Shown: positions 36,699 to 45,590, counted from the stretch's first letter. The stretch: 64,000 bases of DNA from Falsiroseomonas tokyonensis (GCF_019024325.1 NZ_JAFNJS010000001.1:558001-622000); one strand, 5' to 3'. Notes: a model not told the origin generated them from the letters alone. Program-made: numbers and translations.

Positions 36699-36871
36699 GA
36701 AACCTCGGAACCGGGCGCTGCGCCGGCGCAATCCAAGCCTCGCTGACGCACCAAGCCCGTCCTCCCGCACCTGCCGGTTCAGGATGAACGCGGCTTGATC
36801 CGCCCGCAAGCGCCTTCCGGCCAACCGCGCGCGGCGCCTTACCCCGAACCGCGCGCCAGGAGAGTCCGTGC

Positions 36872-38779
36872 ATGTGTGGCCTTGTCGGTCTGTTCCACCC
36901 GCTGGATCCCGCCATCCCGGACGGGGCGGCGTTGCGCCGCATGTCGGACCTGCTGCGCCATCGCGGCCCCGATGGCGAGGGCCAGCATCTGGAGGCGCAT
37001 CTGGGCCTCGGCCATCGCCGGCTGGCCATCGTCGACCTCGCCGGTGGCCACCAGCCGATGGCGACGGAGGATGGCCGCGTGGTGATCTCCTTCAACGGGG
37101 AGATCTACAACCATGCCGCCCTGCGCAGCACACTGCAGGGGCTGGGCCACGTCTTCCGCACGCGGTCGGATACCGAGGCCATCCTGCTCGGCTGGAAGGC
37201 CTGGGGCCTTGCGGTGCTGGACCGGCTGGACGGCATGTTCGCCTTCGCGCTGTGGGACCGCGACCGGGGCGAATTGCTGCTGGCGCGCGACCGGCTGGGC
37301 GAGAAGCCGCTGCATTATGCGCGGCTGCCGGGCGGCGGCTGGGCCTTCGCCTCCGAATTGCAGCCGCTGCTGGCGCTGCCGGGCCTGGCGCGCGCATTGA
37401 ACCCGGCGGCGGTCGAGGACTTCCTGGCGCTCGGCTACGTCCCCGATCCGCACAGCATCCATGCCGGCATCCAGCGCCTGCCGCCGGCGCATGCGCTGCT
37501 GCTGCAGCGCGGCCGGCCGGAACCCGCGGCGCTGTATCGCTACTGGCAGCCGCCGACGCGCGCCGCCGCGGCGCCGGACGATGCGCCGGCCGAACTGGCG
37601 CAGCGGCTGGATGACGCGGTGCGGGCGCGGCTGATGGCCGATGTGCCGCTCGGCGCCTTCCTCTCCGGCGGGCTCGATTCCGGCGCCGTCACCGCGCTCG
37701 CCGCCCGCGCCCATGCCGGCATCGACAGCTTCACCATCGGCTTCGAGGGGCCGGAGGATGAAAGCGCCACCGCCGCCGCCGTCGCCGCGCGCTACGGCAC
37801 GCGCCACCATGCGCAGGCGGCGACCGCCGACTACCTGGCCGCCGCGCGCGGCCAGGCGGCGCTGTTCGGCGAGCCCTTCGGCGACCATTCCTCGGTGCCC
37901 ACGCTGGCCGTCTGCACCCTGGCGCGGCGGCACGTCACCGTGGCCCTGTCCGGCGATGGCGGCGACGAGGTCTTTGCGGGCTATCGCCGCTACCGCTTCC
38001 ACCGCCTGTCGGAAGGCGTGCGGCGGCTGCTGCCCGCCGGGGTGCGGCGCCAGGTCATCGGCCGGCTGGCCGCGGCCTATCCCGTGCTGGCCGGCGCGCC
38101 GCGCTGGCTGCGCGCGCGCAATACGCTGACGGAGCTCAGCCTGGACAGCGCGCTGGGCTATTACCGCACCGTCTGCAAGCTGCAGGATGCGCGGCGCCGT
38201 GCGCTGCTCTCGCCGGCCATGCGCGGCGCGCTGGACGGGCACGATCCCTCCGCCCGCTTCGTGGCGCTGATGGCCGAATGCGATCCGGAGGATGCGCTGC
38301 TGCAGGCGCAATATGCCGATCTGCATACCTACCTGCCCGGCGATATCCTGACCAAGCTGGACCGCACCAGCATGGCCGTGTCGCTGGAGGTGCGGCCGCC
38401 GCTGCTGGCGCATGGGCTGGTGGAATGGGGCATGGCGCTGCCGGCCCATCTGAAGCTGCGCGGCGGCACCGGCAAGCAGGTGCTGCGCCAGGCCATGGCG
38501 CCGCTGCTGCCCGATGCGGTGCTGCACGGCCCGAAGTGCGGCTTCGCCCAGGGCATCGCCGAACAGTTCCGGGCGCGGGCGGAAACGGTGCGGGCGCGCC
38601 TGACCGGAGAGGCGATGCTGGACAGCGGCCTGTTCGACGCCTCGGCGCTGACCCGGCTGGTGGATGAACATGCCAGCGGCGCCGCCGACCATGCGCAGCC
38701 GATCTGGCAGCTGCTGGTGATGGAAGGCTTCCTGCGCGGCACCGCCCAGCCGGCCGAAGCCGAGATGGCGCAGGCCTGA
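36872..38779 (+). CDS. XrtA-system asparagine synthase-like amidotransferase (TIGR03108-like)
   Basis: A 635-residue glutamine-dependent amidotransferase. Cys2 is the glutaminase nucleophile (MCGLVGLF). The glutaminase domain shows LRHRGPDGEG, GHRRLAIVDL and SFNGEIYNH. The synthase half has the ATP-pyrophosphatase loop FLSGGLDSGAV, LSGDGGDEVFAGYRRY and LDRTSMAVSLEVRPPLL. A GGAGAG site precedes the ATG. Within exosortase loci such proteins are thought to amidate a sugar acid of the polymer rather than make free asparagine. It heads a plus-strand run with the flippase and a glycosyltransferase. Confidence 0.92.
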   Translation: MCGLVGLFHPLDPAIPDGAALRRMSDLLRHRGPDGEGQHLEAHLGLGHRRLAIVDLAGGHQPMATEDGRVVISFNGEIYNHAALRSTLQGLGHVFRTRSDTEAILLGWKAWGLAVLDRLDGMFAFALWDRDRGELLLARDRLGEKPLHYARLPGGGWAFASELQPLLALPGLARALNPAAVEDFLALGYVPDPHSIHAGIQRLPPAHALLLQRGRPEPAALYRYWQPPTRAAAAPDDAPAELAQRLDDAVRARLMADVPLGAFLSGGLDSGAVTALAARAHAGIDSFTIGFEGPEDESATAAAVAARYGTRHHAQAATADYLAAARGQAALFGEPFGDHSSVPTLAVCTLARRHVTVALSGDGGDEVFAGYRRYRFHRLSEGVRRLLPAGVRRQVIGRLAAAYPVLAGAPRWLRARNTLTELSLDSALGYYRTVCKLQDARRRALLSPAMRGALDGHDPSARFVALMAECDPEDALLQAQYADLHTYLPGDILTKLDRTSMAVSLEVRPPLLAHGLVEWGMALPAHLKLRGGTGKQVLRQAMAPLLPDAVLHGPKCGFAQGIAEQFRARAETVRARLTGEAMLDSGLFDASALTRLVDEHASGAADHAQPIWQLLVMEGFLRGTAQPAEAEMAQA

Positions 38780-38782
38780 TCG

Positions 38783-40318
38783 ATGGCGCGCGAGACGCAG
38801 CAGGAGGCGCAGGGCAGCATCCTGGCCCGCACCGCCTTCGGCGCCGCCTGGGTGGTGGCCTGGCGGATGGCGACGCGGCTGATGGGCCTGGTCAGCACGC
38901 TGATCCTGGTGCGGCTGCTGGCGCCGGAGGATTTCGGCCTGATCGCCCTCGCCTCCTCCTTCGCCGTGGCGCTGGAGGTCTGCCTGGTGCTGGGCGTGGA
39001 GGACCAGATCGTCCGCGCCAAGGCCCCCGACCGGGCGATGTACGACACCGGCTTCACGCTGAACCTGCTGCGCGGGCTGCTGGTGGGCACGCTGGTCTGG
39101 CTGGCCGCCGGGCCGGCCGCCGGCTTCTTCGGCGATGCGCGGCTGGAACCGGTGCTGCTGGCACTGGCGCTGTCGGCGGCGCTCAGCGGGCTGACCAATA
39201 TCGGCGCGGTGGAGTTCCGGCGGAATCTGCGCTTCGAGCGTGAATTCGCGCTGAACCTCTATCCGCGCCTGCTCGGCATCGTCGTGACGATCGGGCTGGC
39301 CTTCCTGGTGCGCAGCCACTGGGCGCTGGTGGCCGGCATCTTCGTCAACCGCTGCGGCCTGGTGCTGATGAGCTACATCCTGCACCCCTATCGCCCGCGG
39401 CTGACGCTGGTGGCCTGGCGCGGCCTGGCCGGCGTCTCCGCCTGGACCTGGGCGCTCAGCGTCACCAACATGGTGAAGGACCGCTCCGAAAGCCTGGTGA
39501 TCGGCCGTGTGCTGGGCCCGACCTCGGTCGGCCATTACGCCGTGGGGCTGGAAGTCGCGATCCTGCCATCCTCCGAGCTGGTGGATCCGGTCTGCCGCGC
39601 CTGCATGCCCGGCTTCGCCGCCAGCCATCGCAGCGAGGCCGATGCCGGCCAGGCCAATTACCTGCGCATCTGCGCCCTGCTGGCGCTGCTGACCCTGCCG
39701 GCCGGCATCGGGCTTTCGGCGGTGGCGGGGCCCGTCATCGCGCTCGGCTTCGGCCAGGCCTGGCTGGAGGCGGTGCCGGTGGTGGTGATTCTCGGCATCG
39801 CCAGCGTGCTGACGCCCTTCGGCAATGTCAGCAGCGCGATGCTGGTGGCGCATACGCGGCTGTCGACGCTGATCGCCATCGCGCTCGGCGCGGGGGCGAC
39901 GCGGCTCGGGCTGCTGCTGCTGCTGACACCGGGCCACGGGCTGTTCGGCGCCGCGCTCGCGGTGGGAATCGCGGTGCTGGCGGAGCACATGGTGCTGGTG
40001 CAACGCGCCCTTTCGCTGCTGCGGCTCAGCTTCGCACGGCTGCTGCGGCAGCTCTGGCGGCCGGCGCTGGCCACCGCCGCCATGGCGGCGCTGCTCTGGA
40101 CCTCGGGCCTCGGCTGGGCCGGGGCGCCGGATGCCCCCGGGCGCGCGGCGCTGCGGCTGCTGGAAGGCGTGGCGCTGGGCAGCGTGAGCTACCTGGCGTT
40201 GCTCGTCACGCTCTGGCTGCTGTCGGGCCGGCCGACGGGTGCCGAGGCGGATCTGCTGGCGCTGGTGCGGCGCATGCTGGGCCGGCTCGGCCAGCTTCGC
40301 GTGCTGTCCCGCGCATGA
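38783..40318 (+). CDS. polysaccharide flippase (Wzx-like, MATE/MOP superfamily)
   Basis: A 511-residue membrane protein with roughly 12-14 hydrophobic helices. The N-terminus is characteristic of the polysaccharide-transport family: WVVAWRMATRLMGLVSTLIL, RLLAPEDFGLIALA. LGVEDQIVRAKAPDR and VKDRSESLVIGRVLGPTSVG follow. It should move lipid-linked repeat units to the periplasmic face for polymerisation. It begins 3 bases after the amidotransferase and overlaps the next gene by 4 bases. Confidence 0.92.
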   Translation: MARETQQEAQGSILARTAFGAAWVVAWRMATRLMGLVSTLILVRLLAPEDFGLIALASSFAVALEVCLVLGVEDQIVRAKAPDRAMYDTGFTLNLLRGLLVGTLVWLAAGPAAGFFGDARLEPVLLALALSAALSGLTNIGAVEFRRNLRFEREFALNLYPRLLGIVVTIGLAFLVRSHWALVAGIFVNRCGLVLMSYILHPYRPRLTLVAWRGLAGVSAWTWALSVTNMVKDRSESLVIGRVLGPTSVGHYAVGLEVAILPSSELVDPVCRACMPGFAASHRSEADAGQANYLRICALLALLTLPAGIGLSAVAGPVIALGFGQAWLEAVPVVVILGIASVLTPFGNVSSAMLVAHTRLSTLIAIALGAGATRLGLLLLLTPGHGLFGAALAVGIAVLAEHMVLVQRALSLLRLSFARLLRQLWRPALATAAMAALLWTSGLGWAGAPDAPGRAALRLLEGVALGSVSYLALLVTLWLLSGRPTGAEADLLALVRRMLGRLGQLRVLSRA

Positions 40319-41277
40319 ACGCGATGCCGGACCCTGCGGCCGGGCCCGCGCGCTGGTCCGTCGGCGTCTTCGGCCGCAACGAGGCAGCGCGCATCGGCGC
40401 CTGCCTGCGCGCCATCGCGCGCGCGGCGGCGGAGGTGCGGGCGGAGGCGGTGCCGCATGTCACCGTGCTGCTGAACGGCACCACCGACGATTCGCCGGCG
40501 CTGGCCGCCGCGGCGCTGCGCGAAGCGGGGCTGGCCGGCGAAGTGCACCAGGTGCCGCATGCGGACAAGTCGCATGCGCTGAACCTGTTCCTGCATGAGC
40601 TGCGGCCGCCGGCCACGCTGTATTTCTGCATCGACGCCTATGCCGAAATCTGGCCGGATTCGCTCCGCCACCTGGCCCGCCGCCTGGAACGGCAGCCGGA
40701 GGCGCTGGCCGCCGCCGCGGTGCCGAGCAGCGGCCGCAGCGCGGACGCGCTGCGCCAGGGCATGTTGCGCCATTCCGGCCTGCACGGCTCGCTCTTCGCG
40801 CTGCGCGCCACCTTCGTGGAACGGCTGGCGAGCGCCGGGCTGCGGCTGCCCATCGGGCTCTATCGTGGCGACGGGTTGCTCGGCTCCTTCCTGCTGCACG
40901 ACCTCGACGCCGCGAAGGGCGGCTGGGAGGGATGGCGCATCGCGGTGGAGCCGGCGGCCAGCTGGACCACGCCGCGCTGGCAGCCCTGGCGCTGGCAGGA
41001 TCTGCGCCGCCATCTGCACCGGCTGGTGCGGCAGGGCCGCGGGCGGCTGGAATCGGCGGCGCTGCGCCAGGCGATCTACACCGATGGCTTCGCGGGCCTG
41101 CCGAAGGATGCCGATGCCATGCTGCGCGACTGGATCGCCGCCGATCCGCGGGCGCGCCGCCCGAAGCTGTGGCGCGACCCCTTCGCCTGGCTGGCCCTCG
41201 CGCGGCTGCGTCACGCCGCGCCGCCGGCGCCGGATCAGCTGCGGCCGCGCCTGGTGCTGCGGAACGAGGCAGCATGA
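40315..41277 (+). CDS. glycosyltransferase family 2-like protein
   Basis: A 320-residue GT-A type protein with SVGVFGRNEAARIGACLRAI, VTVLLNGTTDDSP, ADKSHALNLF and LYFCIDAYAEI in place of the usual D-x-D. The canonical Asp-rich metal motif is altered (CIDAYAE), which makes catalysis less certain than for the other GT2 genes here. It starts with an ATGA overlap to the flippase. Its 3' end overlaps the converging next gene by about 40 bases. Confidence 0.82.
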   Translation: MNAMPDPAAGPARWSVGVFGRNEAARIGACLRAIARAAAEVRAEAVPHVTVLLNGTTDDSPALAAAALREAGLAGEVHQVPHADKSHALNLFLHELRPPATLYFCIDAYAEIWPDSLRHLARRLERQPEALAAAAVPSSGRSADALRQGMLRHSGLHGSLFALRATFVERLASAGLRLPIGLYRGDGLLGSFLLHDLDAAKGGWEGWRIAVEPAASWTTPRWQPWRWQDLRRHLHRLVRQGRGRLESAALRQAIYTDGFAGLPKDADAMLRDWIAADPRARRPKLWRDPFAWLALARLRHAAPPAPDQLRPRLVLRNEAA

Positions 41278-42308
41278 GGACGCAGCACCTGCCAGGCGCG
41301 CAGCGCCATGCCCGTGGGCGACCAGCGCGGCACCAGCTCCACCCAGAACAGCGGCGCGCTGTGCGGCGCCAGGCTGCGCTTGTAGCGGTCGTCGCCGCCG
41401 AGGAAGTCATACACGCCATCGCCGCGCGAAAGGCTTTCGGCGATGGCCATCGCATGGCAGGCGAGGCCCGGCCGGGCCTGCGGATCCGTGAAGGGCGCGA
41501 AGCCGCTCTGATAGGCGGAGACGCGGCCGCGCAGCCGGAAGTTGTACAGGATGCCGAGCGTCGCGGGGCCGGCGCGCAGTTCCAGCAGATCGATCTCGTC
41601 GCGCGGAAAGCTGCGCGCCACCAGCGCGGCGTGGAAGCGCCGCAGCCAGGGGGTGGCGAAGGCGCCGGGCTTGCCGCGGGCCTGCCAGCTCGCCTCGTGC
41701 AGCGCGATCATCCGGCCCAGCATTGCCTGCGCCTCGGCCTCATCCGCCGCGCGATGCAGCGCCAGCGGGCCCATTCCGGAAAAGTGCCGCAGGGTCCGGC
41801 GGATCTGCTGGCGGGCATTGGCGCTCAGCGAGGCCAGATGGTCGCCGCCGGCCGCGCGGATCGCATCCAGGTCGACGAAGGGCGCCTGGCGTTCCTGGCA
41901 GCGCAGCGCCACGCCCGGTGCTGCGGCCAGCACCGCCGGCGGCACGCCGCCCAGCAGCAGCCGCCGAACATCTGGCGCGGCCGCGGCAGCGCGCAGCAGC
42001 GCGGCGCAAAGGCCGGGTTCTTCCAGCATCAGGGGGCCGTTATGCTCGACGAAGGGCGCATCCCGCGCCGGATCGCCGCTCTCGCCAAGGCAGAGCCGGC
42101 CGCCGCGCCGGTTGCACAGCGCGAGAGCCACCACCTGGCCGCGGCTTTCGGCGCGCAGCAGCAGCGCATCGTCGAAGCGCTCCTCCGCCAGGCAGCCCAC
42201 CCAGCTCCAGCTGCGGAAGAAGGACAGGCTTTCGACCCGCGCCTCCAGGGCGCGCCATTCCTCGCCGAGCTCGATCAGGTCGGGGCGGCGAATGAGGTCG
42301 ATCTTCAT
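41235..42308 (-). CDS. GNAT/FemAB-like acyltransferase (BcsL/CelD type)
   Basis: A 357-residue protein of the acetyltransferase group found in cellulose and exopolysaccharide operons. The start at 42308 gives MKIDLIRRPDLIELGEEW. FFRSWSWVGCLAEERF, LSANARQQIRRTLRHF (a FemAB-like segment), LHEASWQARGKPGAF, and the CoA-region-like SAYQSGF...GLACHAMAIAESL with DFLGGDDRYKRSLA follow. It probably attaches an acyl group to the polymer precursor. It is divergent from the fusion gene at 42356 and convergent with the preceding glycosyltransferase. Confidence 0.82.
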   Translation of the reverse strand: MKIDLIRRPDLIELGEEWRALEARVESLSFFRSWSWVGCLAEERFDDALLLRAESRGQVVALALCNRRGGRLCLGESGDPARDAPFVEHNGPLMLEEPGLCAALLRAAAAAPDVRRLLLGGVPPAVLAAAPGVALRCQERQAPFVDLDAIRAAGGDHLASLSANARQQIRRTLRHFSGMGPLALHRAADEAEAQAMLGRMIALHEASWQARGKPGAFATPWLRRFHAALVARSFPRDEIDLLELRAGPATLGILYNFRLRGRVSAYQSGFAPFTDPQARPGLACHAMAIAESLSRGDGVYDFLGGDDRYKRSLAPHSAPLFWVELVPRWSPTGMALRAWQVLRPHAASFRSTRRGRS

Positions 42309-42355
42309 TGCCGCCATGCAGCGCGAAGCCCGGCCGCCGCGCAAGGGGGGCGGGC

Positions 42356-44593
42356 ATGACCCGCGCGGATGTGCGCAGGCCCGGCCGGGTGCTGCATGTG
42401 CTGAAATACTACCGCCCCGCCTTCACCGGCGAAGGCGTGTTTCTCGAACGCAGCAGCGCCGTGATGCAGGAGCTTGCGCCGGAGCTGGGGCACGACCTGC
42501 TGGTGACGCATACGCCGCGCCCGCCGCAGGACCCGGCGGCCTGCACCACGATCGGCCACGTCATCTACCTCTCGGATCATCCGCTCGGCACGCTGCGGCG
42601 GCAGCTGCGCATGGCGGCCTGGTTCCTGGCGAACCTGCATCGCTATCGCGTGGTGCATGTCCGCACCCATGCCGACTGGTACTTCGTCACCTATCTGCTG
42701 GCCCGGCTGGCGCGGCGGCGGCTGATCCTTTCCGCCACGCTGGATGACAGCCTGCCGGTGCTGATCAACCAGTACCGCCCCAGCCTGCGCCGGCTGGCGG
42801 CGCGCGGCTTCAGGCTGTTCGACGGCTATGTCAGCATCAGCCCCAAGCTGGATGCGGAAACCCGCGGCATCGCCCCCGCCGCGCGCTGCCACCTGATCCC
42901 CTGCGGCGTCAGCATCCCCCTGGCCCCGCCGGATGGCCGCGCCCGGATGCGCCAGAACCTCGGCATCGGGGCGGAGGAGCTGGTGCTGCTCTTCGTCGGC
43001 GGGCTGGGCGCGCGCAAGGATCCGCTGTTCCTGGTGCGTGCCCTGCCGCGCATCCTGGCGGCGCGGCCGGATACGCGGCTGATCCTGGTCGGCCCGGTGC
43101 TGGAGGAGGCGCATCTGGAGGCGATCCGCGGCGTCATCGCGGCCCGGAACCTCGGCGACCGCGTCATCCTGGCCGGCGAGCAGCGCGACCCGCACCCTTA
43201 TTTCCTCGCCGCCGATATCCTGGTCTTCGCCTCCCACCTCGAAGGCTTCGGCACCGTGGTGCCGGAGGCGATGGCGCATGGCCTGCCCGTGGTGGTGCGC
43301 CACCTGCCCGGCGTGAACGACAGTTTCGTACTCCAGGACGAAACCGGCTACCTGTTCGATGACGAGGAGGGCTACGTCGCCGCCGTCACCAGCCTCGCCG
43401 CGGATGCCACGCTGCGCGCGCGGCTGGGCGCGGAAGGGCGCAAGCTGGCGCGCGGCCGCTTCGGCATGCGCGGCGTCGCGGAACGCTACCTGGCCGTCTA
43501 TGGCACGAAGCTGGATCCGGTGGCGCCGGAGGAGACGCGCCTCGGCGCCACCGCCTCCGTGCTCGACCGCCGCTTCCACGCGCCGCTTGCGCCACCGGCT
43601 GATTCTCCGCCGCTGCTGATCACCATGGTGGATGCGGAGGAGGCCTTCGACTGGTCCGGCCCCTTCCGCCGCGATGCGCCGGATGTCGCCTCCATGTCCG
43701 CGCAGGAAAGGGCGCATCGGATCTTCGAGAAGCACGGTGTGGTGCCGCTGTACCTGGTGGACTATCCGGTGGCGACGCAGGAGGCCGGGCGCGCGCCGCT
43801 GCGCGAGCTGCTGGCCGATGGCGCCTGCGAGATCGGCGCGCAGATGCACCCCTGGGTGACCCCGCCCTTCACCGAGGAGGTGAACGAGCGCAACAGCTAT
43901 GCCGGCAACCTGCCGGTGGACCTCGAGCTCGCCAAGGCACGCTGCCTGACCGATGCGCTGGCCGAGGCCTTCGGCGAGGCGCCGCGGATCTATCGCACCG
44001 GCCGCTTCGGCGCCGGGCCGCGCACGGCCGATATCCTGAAGTCGCTTGGCTACCTGGCCGATAGCAGCGTGACGCCGCATTGGCCGGCCGGGGGCGTCAC
44101 CGGCGGCCCTGCCGGCAACTGGGCCTTTTCCGCCAAGCCCTATTGGACCGATCGCGACCGCACGTTGCTGGAGATCCCGGTCTCCGCCGCGCTGGTCGGC
44201 CATCTGGCCGGCACGCGCGCGGAAGGCCTGGCGCCGCAGATTTTCGGCCGAGGCGGGGAACGCCTGCGGCTCGGCGGCGCACTGGCGCGCTTCGGCCTGC
44301 TGGAGCGGATCCGGCTGAGCCCCGAGGGCATGACGCTGGAGGAGGCGAAGCGGCTGACGCGTCATATGCTGGCGCAAGGCCATCGCAGCTTCGTGCTGAC
44401 CTATCACTCGCCGTCGCTGGCACCGGGCAATACACCTTATGTGCGGGATGCGGCGCAGCTGGCGCGCTTCCTCGGCTGGCTGGACGACTACTACGCCTTC
44501 TTCCGGGAGGAGGTCGGCGGCCGCTTCGGCAGCTGGCGGGACCTGCGCGGCGTCGCGCCGGCCGGGCGCGCCACCGCGACGGTCGCCGCGTGA
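42356..44593 (+). CDS. glycosyltransferase family 4 fused to polysaccharide deacetylase (WalW-like)
   Basis: A 745-residue two-domain protein. Residues 1-~395 are a GT4 enzyme (VLHVLKYYRPAFTGEGVFLE, LIPCGVSIPLAPPDGR, FVGGLGARKDPLFLVRAL, FASHLEGFGTVVPEAMAHGL). Residues ~415-745 are a NodB/WalW-like deacetylase: LLITMVDAEEAFDW (metal Asp), IGAQMHPWVTPPF (His), IYRTGRFGAG, and SFVLTYHSPSL near the end. A strong AAGGGGGG site precedes the ATG. The fusion would couple adding a sugar with deacetylating it, presumably in the cytoplasm as no signal peptide is present. Confidence 0.88.
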   Translation: MTRADVRRPGRVLHVLKYYRPAFTGEGVFLERSSAVMQELAPELGHDLLVTHTPRPPQDPAACTTIGHVIYLSDHPLGTLRRQLRMAAWFLANLHRYRVVHVRTHADWYFVTYLLARLARRRLILSATLDDSLPVLINQYRPSLRRLAARGFRLFDGYVSISPKLDAETRGIAPAARCHLIPCGVSIPLAPPDGRARMRQNLGIGAEELVLLFVGGLGARKDPLFLVRALPRILAARPDTRLILVGPVLEEAHLEAIRGVIAARNLGDRVILAGEQRDPHPYFLAADILVFASHLEGFGTVVPEAMAHGLPVVVRHLPGVNDSFVLQDETGYLFDDEEGYVAAVTSLAADATLRARLGAEGRKLARGRFGMRGVAERYLAVYGTKLDPVAPEETRLGATASVLDRRFHAPLAPPADSPPLLITMVDAEEAFDWSGPFRRDAPDVASMSAQERAHRIFEKHGVVPLYLVDYPVATQEAGRAPLRELLADGACEIGAQMHPWVTPPFTEEVNERNSYAGNLPVDLELAKARCLTDALAEAFGEAPRIYRTGRFGAGPRTADILKSLGYLADSSVTPHWPAGGVTGGPAGNWAFSAKPYWTDRDRTLLEIPVSAALVGHLAGTRAEGLAPQIFGRGGERLRLGGALARFGLLERIRLSPEGMTLEEAKRLTRHMLAQGHRSFVLTYHSPSLAPGNTPYVRDAAQLARFLGWLDDYYAFFREEVGGRFGSWRDLRGVAPAGRATATVAA

Positions 44594-45342
44594 CCCTGCT
44601 GCAGAACATCCTGGCGCCGCTGCTGCTGCCGCCGCTCGGGCTGGTGCTGCTGGGGATCCTCGCCGGCCTGGTGGCGGCGCGGCGCGCCGGGCGCGCCTGG
44701 CCGGGGCTGCTGGCGGCGATATCGGGCTGCGGCGTGCTGCTGCTGGCCACGCCGCTGGCCGCCGGGCTGCTGGTGCATTCGCTGCAGCCCGAGATGCCGC
44801 CGGCCGGCTTGCCGCCGGCGGCGATCATCATCCTCGGCGGCGACATGACCGAGGGGCAGCAGGGCGCCGATATCGGGCAGCTGACGCTGGAACGGCTGCG
44901 CGCCGGCGCCGCGCTGCACCGCGCCAACGGCCTGCCGATCCTGGTGACCGGCGGCGTGCTTTCCGCCGGGCGGCCGCCACTGGCTTCCCTGATGGCGCGC
45001 AGCCTGCAGGCCGATTTCGGCGTGACGGCGCGCTGGGTGGAACCGCGCGCGGCCGATACGCGGGAGAATGCGGCCTTCTCCGCCGCGCTGCTGCGCGAGG
45101 CCGGCGTGCCCGCGGCGCTGCTGGTGACGCAGGGCTGGCACATGCCACGCGCGCTCGACGCCTTCGCGCGGCAGGACTTTCCGGTGCAGCCGGCGCCGGT
45201 GCGCATCGCGCGCGCGCCGCGGCTCGGATGGTCCGCGCTGGCCCCGCGCGCAGATCACCTGCTGGAAAGCTGGTTCGCCATCCACGAATGGGCCGGGCGC
45301 GCCTTCTATGCGCTGCGCGACGGCAGGGTGGCACGCCCATGA
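44590..45342 (+). CDS. YdcF/SanA-like (DUF218) membrane protein
   Basis: A 250-residue inner-membrane protein. Two N-terminal hydrophobic helices (~5-25 and 36-58) precede a Rossmann-like DUF218 domain: AAIIILGGDM, LTLERLRAGAALHR, LPILVTGGVLS, EPRAADTRENAAF and LLVTQGWHMPRAL. The GTG start overlaps the preceding fusion gene (GTGA), which supports it. The family is widespread and poorly understood, linked to envelope polysaccharide metabolism. It ends about 115 bases before a sigma-54 promoter. Confidence 0.88.
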   Translation: MTLLQNILAPLLLPPLGLVLLGILAGLVAARRAGRAWPGLLAAISGCGVLLLATPLAAGLLVHSLQPEMPPAGLPPAAIIILGGDMTEGQQGADIGQLTLERLRAGAALHRANGLPILVTGGVLSAGRPPLASLMARSLQADFGVTARWVEPRAADTRENAAFSAALLREAGVPAALLVTQGWHMPRALDAFARQDFPVQPAPVRIARAPRLGWSALAPRADHLLESWFAIHEWAGRAFYALRDGRVARP

Positions 45343-45375
45343 TGACCACCCCCAGGATGCGTGCCAAGGCGGGCC

Positions 45376-45439
45376 GGCTTGTCGACACGATTTACAAGCC
45401 TGCCCCAATTCGGCGGGAATGCCCGACAAGCTTTTGTTC
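45376..45439 (+). promoter_or_regulatory. putative enhancer (activator-binding) repeats
   Basis: A perfect inverted repeat, GGCTTGT-N11-ACAAGCC (45376-45400), lies about 70 bases upstream of the -24 element of the second sigma-54 promoter. A third copy of the half site, GACAAGC, occurs at 45425-45431, with a TTTGT partner right after it. The position fits an upstream activating sequence for an enhancer-binding protein such as PrsR. The first PEP-CTERM promoter lacks an obvious copy, so the assignment is tentative. Confidence 0.4.
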
Positions 45440-45456
45440 TAGAACGAGAAAAATTG

Positions 45457-45471
45457 TGGCAGGCAGCTTGC
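45457..45471 (+). promoter_or_regulatory. sigma-54 promoter of PEP-CTERM gene 2
   Basis: TGGCAG-GCAGC-TTGC has the -24 GG and -12 GC exactly 10 bases apart, and differs from the ideal TGGCAC by one base. The start of transcription should be near 45483, giving a leader of about 108 bases to the ATG at 45591. It closely parallels the promoter at 9250-9264 in front of the other PEP-CTERM gene. Confidence 0.78.
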
Positions 45472-45536
45472 TTATGACGATGGCGGCAAGGCTGGGGCGG
45501 ATGGTCCGCACCGGGGGCCTCGACCAGGCCGTCCCG

Positions 45537-45572
45537 CAGGGGGTCCCCCAGGGGGTCCCACAGGGGCGGCAG
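45537..45572 (+). repeat. three tandem 12-bp units in the PEP-CTERM gene 2 leader
   Basis: CAGGGGGTCCCC, CAGGGGGTCCCA and CAGGGGCGGCAG follow each other without gaps. The first two contain G5TC4-5 palindromic cores and could fold into alternative hairpins in the leader RNA. They lie between the predicted sigma-54 start and the ribosome-binding site. Confidence 0.7.
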
Positions 45573-45590
45573 CAACGGAGCGTATGTGCC

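Noticed and set aside
36839-40003. A 1054-codon open frame on the minus strand opposite the amidotransferase and flippase
   Set aside because: Gln/His/Arg/Gly-rich composition typical of antisense in GC-rich DNA; the plus strand encodes two well-conserved proteins.
45474-45590. Earlier in-frame ATGs for PEP-CTERM gene 2 (45474, 45486, 45501)
   Set aside because: They lie before or right at the predicted sigma-54 transcription start and would place a repeat-encoded stretch ahead of the signal peptide.
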